Shown here piece after piece: positions 15,027 through 22,284 of a DNA stretch of 64,000 nucleotides. Source of the stretch: Croceivirga sp009797885 (GTDB lineage Bacteria > Bacteroidota > Bacteroidia > Flavobacteriales > Flavobacteriaceae); NCBI GenBank assembly GCA_045866215.1, contig AP035880.1, positions 4,836,001 to 4,900,000 on the forward strand, written 5' to 3'. A program made the position numbers and the translations under genes. The notes under the pieces were generated by a model. That model was not told the origin of the DNA, did no database searches, and was given only the letters and a program-made list of their open reading frames with translations. Numbering within the stretch: the stretch's first letter is position 1; the number at the start of each line of letters is the position of its first letter.

Positions 15027-17835
15027 GAAAAAAAGATTACTACTTCAATATAGTTCCGTCCCAAAATCCAAAAAAGGCAAGAAAAGTACACCACCGTTCT
15101 TTTCAATACACAATGCTCTTGCCATTGTCGGGCGCGCTAGTTTATGGCAGACAACCGATAGGCCCAGACATCAGGGAACAGTACAAAAATATAGGAAACA
15201 GCACATTTTTACCATACTATTGGTATTTATCCTCAGTGCTCCAGCTATGGCACAGGACGCTTTTATCACTACTTGGCAGGTAGGAGAAGTTGGTATAGGG
15301 GACGGAGACCTGACGGTTACTATACCCACCACAGGAAGTGGCTACGATTACACTGTGGATTGGGGTGAGGATAGCGATAATGATGGGATTAACGAGACAA
15401 GCCAGAACGTCACCGGAAACGCTGATTATACCTATAGCAGTGCAGGCACCTACACCGTATCCATCAGGGGAGATTTCCCCAGGATCTATTTCAACGATAG
15501 CGGTGACAAGGACAAGATACAGACCGTGAAGCAGTGGGGCTATATCCAGTGGAAAAGTATGGAGAAGGCCTTTGCAGGATGTACCAACCTACAGGCCACG
15601 GCCACGGATACACTCGACCTGACCCAGGTAAGACACATGTCTTTCATGTTCAGCGGTGCTTCTTCCTTCAATCAGGACATAGGAAACTGGGATGTAAGCA
15701 ATGTATTATATATGGATGGCATGTTTAAAGATGCTGTTAATTTCAATGGTAACATCGGAGATTGGGAAAATAAGACAAGTAATGTTACAAGTATGGGTGG
15801 CATGTTTAACGGCGCTTCTTCCTTCAATCAAGACATCGGCGAGTGGAACGTGGGCAATGTTGAAAATATGAATCATATGTTCTGGGGTGCCAGTTCCTTC
15901 AATCAGGACATAGGAGGCTGGAACGTGGGCAAGGTCACAAATATGAGACTTATGTTCGGTTCTGCCTCTTCTTTCGATCAGTACATAGGTAACTGGGATG
16001 TGGGCAAGGTCACAAATATGAGACTTATGTTCTACTATGCCAGTTCCTTCAATCAGGACATAGGCGGCTGGAACGTGGGTAAGGTCACAAATATGATTCA
16101 AATGTTTAACGGCGCTTCTTCCTTCGATCAAGACATCGGCGGGTGGAACGTGGGCAATGTTGAAAATATGAATCATATGTTCTGGGGTGCCAGTTCCTTC
16201 AATCAGGACATAGGTAACTGGGATGTGGGCAATGTTGAAAATATGCAATCCATGTTCTGGGGTGCCAGTTCCTTCAATGGGAACATCGGAGATTGGGGAG
16301 ATAAGACAAGCAATGTAACGGATATGAGTTTCATGTTCTTGAATGCCAGCTCCTTTAACCAGCACATAGGTAACTGGGATGTGGGAAACGTAACGGATAT
16401 GAGTGGTATGTTCTGGAATGCCAGCTCCTTTGATCAGGACATGGGTAACTGGGATGTGGGAAACGTAACGGATATGAGTCGTATGTTCTGGAATGCCAGC
16501 TCCTTTGATCAGGACATGGGTAACTGGGATGTGGGAAACGTAACGGATATGAGTCGTATGTTTGATGGAGTAAAACTTTCAGTTGCCAATTATGACGCAC
16601 TGCTTATAGGTTGGAACTCAAAAGTTTTACAAAATAATGTTCGATTTAGTGGAGGCTTAAGTCAATATTGTTCAGGGGAATCGGCCAGATCAAATATGAT
16701 TATTAGTGATAACTGGATTATTACCGACGCAGGAAAAACGATTGCACCAATACTAGAAGATATGGCCGATCAAACTGTTTCCGATAGTTATATGTTACCA
16801 ACAATCATTGGGGAAAACCTCACAGGTGATGAAAAATATTATACAGGTAGCAATGGTACAGGAACATCTTACAACTCTGGCCACACCATTAGCTTTAGTG
16901 ACTTTTCCTCTTATCCAATTACCTTGTATATCTACGATGGTTATTCAGACTGTAGTTCAGAACAAGATTTTCAACTGACCATAACATCATTACCATCATG
17001 TACTATGCTATCATTACCATTATCGGGAGCTATTGATGTTCCCATAGGAACAAACATTGAATGGAACGAGGTCCCGAATGCAACAGGCTATAGACTAACG
17101 GTCGGCACAAGTTCAATGATTGGCGATATCCTATATGCTTTAGATGTAGGGGATGTTTTGGGTTACGATCTACAGAACGACCTACCGGAGAACACATCCA
17201 TTTATGTTGATATAACACCTTACAATTCAGAGGGAGACGCTATGGCCTGTACGGAAGAAAATTTTACTACTGAGCTTTTGATCCCATTACCATCATGTAC
17301 TACACTATCATTACCATTATCGGGAGCTATTGATGTTCCCATAGGAACGGGCCTGGAATGGAACGAGGTCCCGAATGCAACAGGCTATAGACTAACGGTC
17401 GGTACAAGTTCAATGGTTGGCGATATCCTATATGCTTTAGATGTAGGGGATGTTTTGGGTTACGATCTACAGAAAGACCTCCCGGAGAACACATCCATTT
17501 ATGTTGGTATAATACCTTACAATTCAGAGGGAGACGCTATGGCCTGTACAGAAGAAAATTTTACTACAGAGCTTTTGATCCCATTACCACCAAGATTCTT
17601 TACTCCAAACAATGACAATATAAATGATTATTGGATAGTTCCAAACCCATCAAATCAAGTATTGAGGGTTTTTATTTTTGACCGATACGAGAAGTTGTTA
17701 AAAGAAATAAGGGATATTTCGGTAGGTTGGGATGGTACATTCAATGGCCGCCCTATGATAGCTGATGACTATTGGTACTTAATAATTTATAGAGATGGTA
17801 AGATATTAAGGGGACATTTTAGTTTAATACGCTAA
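15025..17835 (+). CDS. BspA/DUF285-repeat surface protein with T9SS (CHU_C) sorting domain
   Basis: 936 aa. A hydrophobic signal-like segment (about 54-73, ending APAMAQ) is preceded by 50 unusual basic residues, so the true start may lie further in or the N-terminus may be a fusion. A PKD-like strand region comes next. Twelve 25-aa DUF285 repeats (consensus ASSFNQDIGNWDVGNVTNM) span about 205-515. Two almost identical 99-aa FN3-like repeats (opening CTMLSLPLSGAIDVPIG and CTTLSLPLSGAIDVPIG) follow, then a C-terminal FFTPNNDNINDYW... CHU_C/type B domain that sends proteins through the type IX secretion system to the cell surface. Role: probably adhesion. The gene has higher GC than the array before it. 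Confidence 0.85.
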   Translation: MKKRLLLQYSSVPKSKKGKKSTPPFFSIHNALAIVGRASLWQTTDRPRHQGTVQKYRKQHIFTILLVFILSAPAMAQDAFITTWQVGEVGIGDGDLTVTIPTTGSGYDYTVDWGEDSDNDGINETSQNVTGNADYTYSSAGTYTVSIRGDFPRIYFNDSGDKDKIQTVKQWGYIQWKSMEKAFAGCTNLQATATDTLDLTQVRHMSFMFSGASSFNQDIGNWDVSNVLYMDGMFKDAVNFNGNIGDWENKTSNVTSMGGMFNGASSFNQDIGEWNVGNVENMNHMFWGASSFNQDIGGWNVGKVTNMRLMFGSASSFDQYIGNWDVGKVTNMRLMFYYASSFNQDIGGWNVGKVTNMIQMFNGASSFDQDIGGWNVGNVENMNHMFWGASSFNQDIGNWDVGNVENMQSMFWGASSFNGNIGDWGDKTSNVTDMSFMFLNASSFNQHIGNWDVGNVTDMSGMFWNASSFDQDMGNWDVGNVTDMSRMFWNASSFDQDMGNWDVGNVTDMSRMFDGVKLSVANYDALLIGWNSKVLQNNVRFSGGLSQYCSGESARSNMIISDNWIITDAGKTIAPILEDMADQTVSDSYMLPTIIGENLTGDEKYYTGSNGTGTSYNSGHTISFSDFSSYPITLYIYDGYSDCSSEQDFQLTITSLPSCTMLSLPLSGAIDVPIGTNIEWNEVPNATGYRLTVGTSSMIGDILYALDVGDVLGYDLQNDLPENTSIYVDITPYNSEGDAMACTEENFTTELLIPLPSCTTLSLPLSGAIDVPIGTGLEWNEVPNATGYRLTVGTSSMVGDILYALDVGDVLGYDLQKDLPENTSIYVGIIPYNSEGDAMACTEENFTTELLIPLPPRFFTPNNDNINDYWIVPNPSNQVLRVFIFDRYEKLLKEIRDISVGWDGTFNGRPMIADDYWYLIIYRDGKILRGHFSLIR
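15636..16562 (+). repeat. Tandem 75-bp coding repeats (DUF285)
   Basis: About twelve 75-bp units encode the DUF285 repeats. The last two full units (16412-16561) are nearly identical over their full length, indicating recent unit duplication. Confidence 0.8.
16989..17584 (+). repeat. Two 297-bp tandem repeats (FN3-like)
   Basis: The unit starting near 16991 is repeated 297 bp later, near 17288, with only scattered mismatches. It encodes two successive 99-aa FN3-like domains. Confidence 0.8.
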
Positions 17836-17920
17836 ACTTCTAAACTAAATCAATTGGGATATAAATTAAGTGTGTAGTTTCTTTTCATTTTATGTACTTA
17901 TCTTTTTAAGATTTTAGCTT

Positions 17921-18097
17921 TCCCATGGATCATACCTGTACGCCTTTATCGTAAAGGAAGGAATGGTCTTGACCAAGGGTGATGTCATCGGATTTGTCGG
18001 GAATACCGGTAAATCGGACGGGGACCATATCCATTATGAGATCAGAAGGGATGGGAAACCCCTGGACACCTACCCTTTTTTCACACTTGGGGATTGA
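17921..18097 (+). pseudogene. C-terminal fragment of an M23 (LytM) peptidase
   Basis: The frame reads SHGSYLYAFIVKEGMVLTKG, then VIGFVGNTGKSDGDHIHYEI and so on. The HxH of the M23 zinc site (DHIHYE) and the preceding GNTG turn are intact, but the N-terminal half including HxxxD is missing. It is the tail of a peptidoglycan endopeptidase left by deletion or recombination. 17836-17920 holds nothing recognisable. Confidence 0.6.
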
Positions 18098-18135
18098 TCG
18101 TAAGGACTGTCTCCAGAAGCATTAAAATGACCAGA

Positions 18136-18396
18136 ATAGCATTAATATCAATATAGGCCATGACAGTTTTGATCCTACTTCTTATAGTTGCCCCGCTTGT
18201 TGCGGTGACCACGCAATAACAGAACAAAAAATATTTGATGTTGAGTCGACCGAATATATGTTGATGAAATTTGAATCTGAGGAAAAAAGACAAAAATCCA
18301 TTGACGGAATTAAAGAAAGGGAGTCTAAAAACATTTATCAGTATTTATTGAACCCAATCGGACATTCGGAAAAACCACAAAGAGAACTGAGCTAAG
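18136..18396 (+). pseudogene. Cys-rich coding remnant after the M23 fragment
   Basis: Open from a stop at about 18122 to TAA at 18394-18396, reading SFDPTSYSCPACCGDHAITE and then a charged helical tail ending KPQRELS. There is no start codon at the head. The CPxCCGxxH segment looks like a small zinc-binding linker seen in cell-wall-hydrolase effectors of Bacteroidota, so with the M23 fragment this may be one decayed effector. The shorter start (ATG in ...TEYMLMKFES) would give about 45 aa. Confidence 0.3.
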
Positions 18397-18398
18397 CT

Positions 18399-18416
18399 AA
18401 AGTTCAATTAAAGGAT
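18399..18416 (+). repeat. Array junction motif copy 18 (last copy seen)
   Basis: aaagttcaattaaaggat, with the same upstream extension (aactgagctaagct) as copy 10. It marks the right-hand end of the array. Confidence 0.85.
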
Positions 18417-18440
18417 TTTCAAATACATCGATTTTATCCC

Positions 18441-18648
18441 ATTATGGTGCAATACACCCGTATCTACCACGAGGACCAAGTAGTAAAATTTTATGGTGCA
18501 AAAACGCCGCTTCTACCATGAAGGCCATTCAATTGCAGAGAATTTTGACAATTCTTGGTCAAATCAAACTAATCTAAATCTATTAGAACCTTTTGATAGC
18601 TTCAAAAATGAATTGATTGATTGGATTGTTTTAAACTATCAAAAATAG
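18441..18648 (+). pseudogene. Decayed small gene with internal 48-bp duplication
   Basis: A segment containing tatggtgcaa...tctaccacgagg (18441-18475) recurs at 18490-18525 in a different frame. The last frame ends with ENFDNSWSNQTNLNLLEPFD and a further 16 residues before TAG at 18646, which looks like a genuine C-terminus of a small cytoplasmic protein. There is no intact start. Probably a broken cassette after motif 18. Confidence 0.35.
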
Positions 18649-18837
18649 ATGGAAGTAACGATTCGAAATCTAAGAAGGTAACTATTGGAAGTTCTGTAAG
18701 TTTTACTTTCAATAATGTCTCTTTCTGTCTGCAAGCGTTAACCTTAAATAACAAACTGATGTTAACTGTAAATTTAAAATGTCAGATTGTACTTTTTAAA
18801 TTGTCATTTACAATTCCATGAAAAATTAACAAGCGTA

Positions 18838-19040
18838 TTTGACATAATAATTTGGAATTTCATGGCTTTTTCACGAAAATTTTCACGAAATGAAATTGCA
18901 TCTTATTATCTAATAGACTGTTGAACTTAAGTTTGGCCGAAAAGTGTGTTGATTTTAAATTATTGGTGTCTCGATTTTAAATTCGCAGTTACAGCTATAC
19001 GCAAATTGCTACCCATAAGCATTTGTACTATAATGTACTT
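18838..19040. repeat. Left copy of a ~200-bp non-coding element
   Basis: It begins tttgacataataatttggaa and ends cccataagcatttgtactat + aatgta. The same two ends, about 180-200 bp apart, recur at 28867-29065. The middle differs. Gene-free stretch; the remainder of 19041-19374 includes a second copy of the short repeat (19187-19220) and presumably the promoter of the lipoprotein gene. Confidence 0.55.
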
Positions 19041-19186
19041 GCGTTATGTTTCTTTGCTTTGGAAAAGCAAAGGGTACTTCACCATAATTCCATAAAAAGT
19101 TCTGCTAATAGGCTTCCCAAAAAAGGTAATGGAATACTGTTTTGCCGAACCCACAGAGTGGGGGAGGTGAAAGTGTATGGAATGGA

Positions 19187-19220
19187 TAAAAACCGCAGAA
19201 TTTCTAAGGTTTTTGTATAA
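19187..19220. repeat. Short intergenic repeat / hairpin, copy B
   Basis: aaaaaccgcagaatttctaa followed by ggtttttgtata; the second copy of the repeat at 1722-1757, with 3-4 differences. A possible terminator-type hairpin. Confidence 0.45.
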
Positions 19221-19374
19221 TGGTTTCTTGTAATCATTTTCTATATTAACATTCTCCAAAAAATTGACTTCCTGCTACTTACTCCCCCTAAATACCTTTT
19301 TATGGGTATTGACCTAGTCCATAATATTATGGATTTTCTGGTTTTAATGTAATAATCACTAAACATATATAATT

Positions 19375-20451
19375 ATGAAAACTAGAATACTCCTTTTGTT
19401 AGTGACAGCTTTACTTTTGAGTTGTAACGAAAGTAAAAAATGGAGGCAAACAGTTGATGCGAACGTAAAGAAGTTAACCGAAACTGTTGATCAGGCAGCT
19501 AAGGCAATACCAGGGGAGAGATGGCAAAGAATATTGGATGGCTTGCATTCCGATAATCCAGAAGTAAGACAAAAAGCATTAAACTATTTAGATCGAGTAA
19601 CAGGAATTGACGGACAAAAAAAATACAGTGTTTCTGTTTGGTTTGACTATGATAGCAATGATTCTATACAAATAGATATTTTTCAAGAGAAATTTCTTTC
19701 AAGGGATGTTGCTAGAGAAAGACTAGAACAAAATCGGCATAGACTTGCATACACAAGGCGCTCGGTATCATATCCTTTGAATATTAATGATTTGAGGGAT
19801 ACATTGAATAAAAACATTTCAGAGGTCTTTGAAAATATTATAGGAATTCCAACGGCACGTAAAATTCCAAACAATGGAAAATACGTCGGTCCAAGTCTTT
19901 ACAACATCAGAAATGTAACTGCTTACTATGATGTAGCATTACATCGTGTGCATAAAAAAAGGCCTGATTTGGTTCTAAGTACTAAACTCACAGATGTAAG
20001 AAAAGAACGGAAGCAAAATGTTGAACGATTTGTTGATAATATTCTCCTTACAGTCAATCAATTTAAAATTCCACTGAATCAAAAGGTTAGAACAGAATCA
20101 TGGAACCCGCTGGAAGGAAAGGGATATTTATACATTTTAATTAAGCAAAAAGACTTTGATAGAGTAAAGGAAAACACTTTCAATGGTTATATAAAGGTTC
20201 ACGAGAACAATAGTCCAAATGAAGCTTTGTACTCACCAACGGATGTAAAAATCGAGAAATTTCAATTCAATCCCGAAATTAATCAAGTGGTTACTGATCC
20301 TTACACTAAGGAAAATTATGTTTGGTATGCTCATGACATGACTGGTTCCACTTCAATTAATTTATTAGAAATACAAAAACTTGGAGAGCTATTAGAGGAT
20401 CTTGAGGAATTAAAAACTAAACAAAAAAAAGAGGATAAAAGTTGGTGGTAG
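19375..20451 (+). CDS. Lipoprotein of unknown function
   Basis: 358 aa. A lipoprotein signal peptide with lipobox LLLSC (Cys at about residue 17) directs it to the outer or inner membrane after maturation. The mature part begins with a helical segment (VKKLTETVDQAAKAIPG), followed by a mixed alpha/beta region and a C-terminal coiled, Lys/Glu-rich tail. No domain recognised. It lies between the left 200-bp element and the tyrosine recombinase, is separate from the junction-motif array, and has no obvious operon partner. Confidence 0.75.
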   Translation: MKTRILLLLVTALLLSCNESKKWRQTVDANVKKLTETVDQAAKAIPGERWQRILDGLHSDNPEVRQKALNYLDRVTGIDGQKKYSVSVWFDYDSNDSIQIDIFQEKFLSRDVARERLEQNRHRLAYTRRSVSYPLNINDLRDTLNKNISEVFENIIGIPTARKIPNNGKYVGPSLYNIRNVTAYYDVALHRVHKKRPDLVLSTKLTDVRKERKQNVERFVDNILLTVNQFKIPLNQKVRTESWNPLEGKGYLYILIKQKDFDRVKENTFNGYIKVHENNSPNEALYSPTDVKIEKFQFNPEINQVVTDPYTKENYVWYAHDMTGSTSINLLEIQKLGELLEDLEELKTKQKKEDKSWW

Positions 20452-20512
20452 GGTACTACATCCAATTTTCTAAAAAGTATGATTTAAATGTTTTAATAAG
20501 TTTTCAAAGTTG

Positions 20513-20640
20513 CTATTTTGAGCCCCTCCAGAATATGAGACACATTTGTCTTTCTAATTCTGAAAAAGTATCTGCTAGTAAATAATGAAACATATAAACA
20601 GCTTGGTTAAGCTATTTTGATAATGATAGTTTATCACTCC
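20513..20640 (-). pseudogene. Decayed copy of the 86-aa gene
   Basis: Read on the minus strand it gives LNQAVYMFHYLLADTFSELE followed by RQMCLIFW, matching FDQAIYMFHYLPEDVFTALE and RQNTCHIL of the intact 86-aa gene at 21667-21927. It has in-frame stops before and after, and no start. The two copies bracket the tyrosine recombinase gene on the same strand. 20641-20751 shows nothing else. Confidence 0.7.
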
Positions 20641-20751
20641 TTTATACTTTGTAACCAAGTGTTTTTCTTGTAAAAATCACCATCTTGATGGAAGTAAATA
20701 ATAACTAAACTTCAATATGAAAAAAAAGTATATCTAGGCACAGATGCTGAA

Positions 20752-21618
20752 ATGATTGCAAGTATGTACAAGCATCTTTTTTTTCGCAATTACAGCAAAC
20801 ACACGGTAAGCAATTACATCAAAGAAATGAACCATATCTGCTGTCATTACGGATGTAGCCCAATGGTTTTAAATCAACAGCAAATACTGGATTATCTCTA
20901 CCTCCTTGTTGACAAGAAGAAATTTGGGCCAAATAAAATAGCAGTTGCAATAGCTAGTTTTACTTATTTCTATCATAACATAGCTAAAACTCCAGAAAAG
21001 ATAAAGCTACTCCGAAGCCCAAGAATTCCAAATAGGGTGCCATTTGTTCTTTCCCCACAGCAGGTTTATCAATTTATTGAATCATTATCTACACTTAGGG
21101 ATAGAGTAATTGTTCAAATGTTGTATTCCACCGGAATTAGAGTAGGGGAGTGTGTAGGCTTAAAAAGGCAAGATATACACCCTAGTCGTATGGTGATACG
21201 AATAGTAAAGGGAAAAGGGCAAAAAGACCGTTACGTTCCACTTAGCCCGATGTTGTTAGGGCAATTGAAACAATATTACAAACAATACGATCCTAAAGAT
21301 TATATTTTTTACGGAAGGAGTAGAGAGGAACCAATGAATAGAATAACTGTTAATCGAGTTATTTGGAAGGCAAATTTTATTCTAAAAACCAAAGAAAAGA
21401 TTACACCTCATACGTTTAGGCATTCATTTGCTACTATGCTAACTGAGGAGGGGGAAAACCTCTTCACAATTCAAAAGATATTAGGACATAAAAGTATTAA
21501 TTCAACCTTCCGATATATTAAAGCATCTAAAACAAAACTGAAATCTTGTATAAATCCGTTAGATAAGATTTACAACGATAATAATGAATCTAAACCCTAC
21601 TTATCAGCCAATCAATGA
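20752..21618 (+). CDS. Tyrosine recombinase / integrase (XerC/IntI-like size)
   Basis: 288 aa. An N-terminal SAM-like core-binding domain (YSKHTVSNYIKEMNHICCHYG, about 16-36) is followed by a catalytic domain with all key residues: Arg in STGIRVGE (about 128), Lys in GKGQKDRYVPL (about 155), HTFRHSFA (His/Arg, about 221-224), LGHKS (second His, about 246) and the nucleophile Tyr in FRYIK (about 256). The protein breaks and rejoins DNA at short sites. Its compact form is like XerC/D and the recombinases found with integron-like arrays and IS91-type elements in Bacteroidota. No transposase is adjacent. It is the only intact recombinase near the junction-motif array. Confidence 0.9.
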   Translation: MIASMYKHLFFRNYSKHTVSNYIKEMNHICCHYGCSPMVLNQQQILDYLYLLVDKKKFGPNKIAVAIASFTYFYHNIAKTPEKIKLLRSPRIPNRVPFVLSPQQVYQFIESLSTLRDRVIVQMLYSTGIRVGECVGLKRQDIHPSRMVIRIVKGKGQKDRYVPLSPMLLGQLKQYYKQYDPKDYIFYGRSREEPMNRITVNRVIWKANFILKTKEKITPHTFRHSFATMLTEEGENLFTIQKILGHKSINSTFRYIKASKTKLKSCINPLDKIYNDNNESKPYLSANQ

Positions 21619-21666
21619 TAAGAGGGAGGACAATGTGTGGGGAATGGGAAAAAGGATTTAATTTTC

Positions 21667-21927
21667 TTAGTCTAATCCATTATACTTCAAACCGTTCTCC
21701 TTGAAGTGTATTTCCATCAAAGTTTCTTTTAACTGCATTAGTATATGACAGGTATTTTGTCTCTCAAGTGCGGTAAAAACATCTTCGGGTAGATAATGAA
21801 ACATATAAATTGCTTGGTCAAACCATTTGGCTAAAACCAACAGATTACCCTCGTGATATTCATTTACATATCTTATAACAGGAAATAAATCCATCTCTTG
21901 CAACTCAGTTTTGTAATGTTTCGGCAT
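21667..21927 (-). CDS. Small conserved-looking protein, 86 aa
   Basis: Begins MPKHYKTELQEMDLFPVIRY; helical, with AKWFDQAIYMFHYLPEDVF. No membrane segment and no known domain. That it is a real gene is supported by a second, decayed copy at 20513-20640. It converges on the recombinase gene, and its upstream region is shared with the divergent XRE gene, so both may be controlled from the same AT-rich interval. Confidence 0.7.
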   Translation of the reverse strand: MPKHYKTELQEMDLFPVIRYVNEYHEGNLLVLAKWFDQAIYMFHYLPEDVFTALERQNTCHILMQLKETLMEIHFKENGLKYNGLD

Positions 21928-21964
21928 GATTTATGTAATGAAATATAATACAAATATATATTAA

Positions 21965-22026
21965 AATACAATATTTTATACTACGTTCTTATATTATAAT
22001 TTTACAATATGAAACAATATTGTATT
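21965..22026. promoter_or_regulatory. Candidate operator(s) for the XRE repressor
   Basis: A 22-bp palindrome, TACAATAT-N6-ATATTGTA, lies at 22003-22024, 65 bp before the XRE start. A further half-site AATACAATATT at 21965-21975 is an exact inverted match to AATATTGTATT at 22016-22026. This is the expected layout for an autoregulating HTH protein controlling a divergent promoter. Confidence 0.6.
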
Positions 22027-22089
22027 ACTAAACAATAATTTACTTTATTGAAGGGCTTTATAATCCATTGGAATATCTGAAAAAAGCAG

Positions 22090-22284
22090 ATGAATCGAAT
22101 AAAAGAAATTTTAAAGAAACAAGGCAGAACACAAACTTGGTTAGCTGATCAAATTAATAAGAGTTATGTTGTTGTAACAAACTATTGCAATAATAAATCC
22201 CAACCAAGCTTACCTCTTTTGAATAAGATTGCCGAAGTATTGGATGTTGATGTGCGTGACCTTATAGTTCCTACTAAAGATTGA
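22090..22284 (+). CDS. XRE-family helix-turn-helix regulator
   Basis: 64 aa, essentially one HTH_3 domain: IKEILKKQGRTQTWLADQIN, KSYVVVTNYCNNKSQPSL, LLNKIAEVLDVDVRDLI. The family are DNA-binding repressors. The stop overlaps the TTG start of the ATPase gene (TTGA at 22281-22284), so the two are translationally coupled. A palindrome upstream (22003-22024) is a likely binding site. This matches the small controller proteins of restriction-modification and other toxic defence operons, which hold expression low until modification is established. Confidence 0.85.
   Translation: MNRIKEILKKQGRTQTWLADQINKSYVVVTNYCNNKSQPSLPLLNKIAEVLDVDVRDLIVPTKD

Noticed and set aside
15636..16562. Possible CRISPR array
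   Set aside because: Repeats are contiguous 75-bp coding units without unique spacers and stay in frame.
15706..16600. Long minus-strand ORFs opposite the DUF285 repeats
   Set aside because: Shadow frames created by the 75-bp repeats of the plus-strand gene.
1506..18416. Classical integron attC array
   Set aside because: At least six junctions have only the 18-bp motif between genes, with no room for a 55-140-bp attC; the boxes do not match RYYYAAC/GTTRRRY; no attI or divergent intI was seen. Kept instead as integron-like/rAID-like.
18621..19220. ORFs of 65-71 codons in the 18.6-19.2 kb gap
   Set aside because: AT-rich frames overlapping the 200-bp element and hairpin repeat; no coding character.
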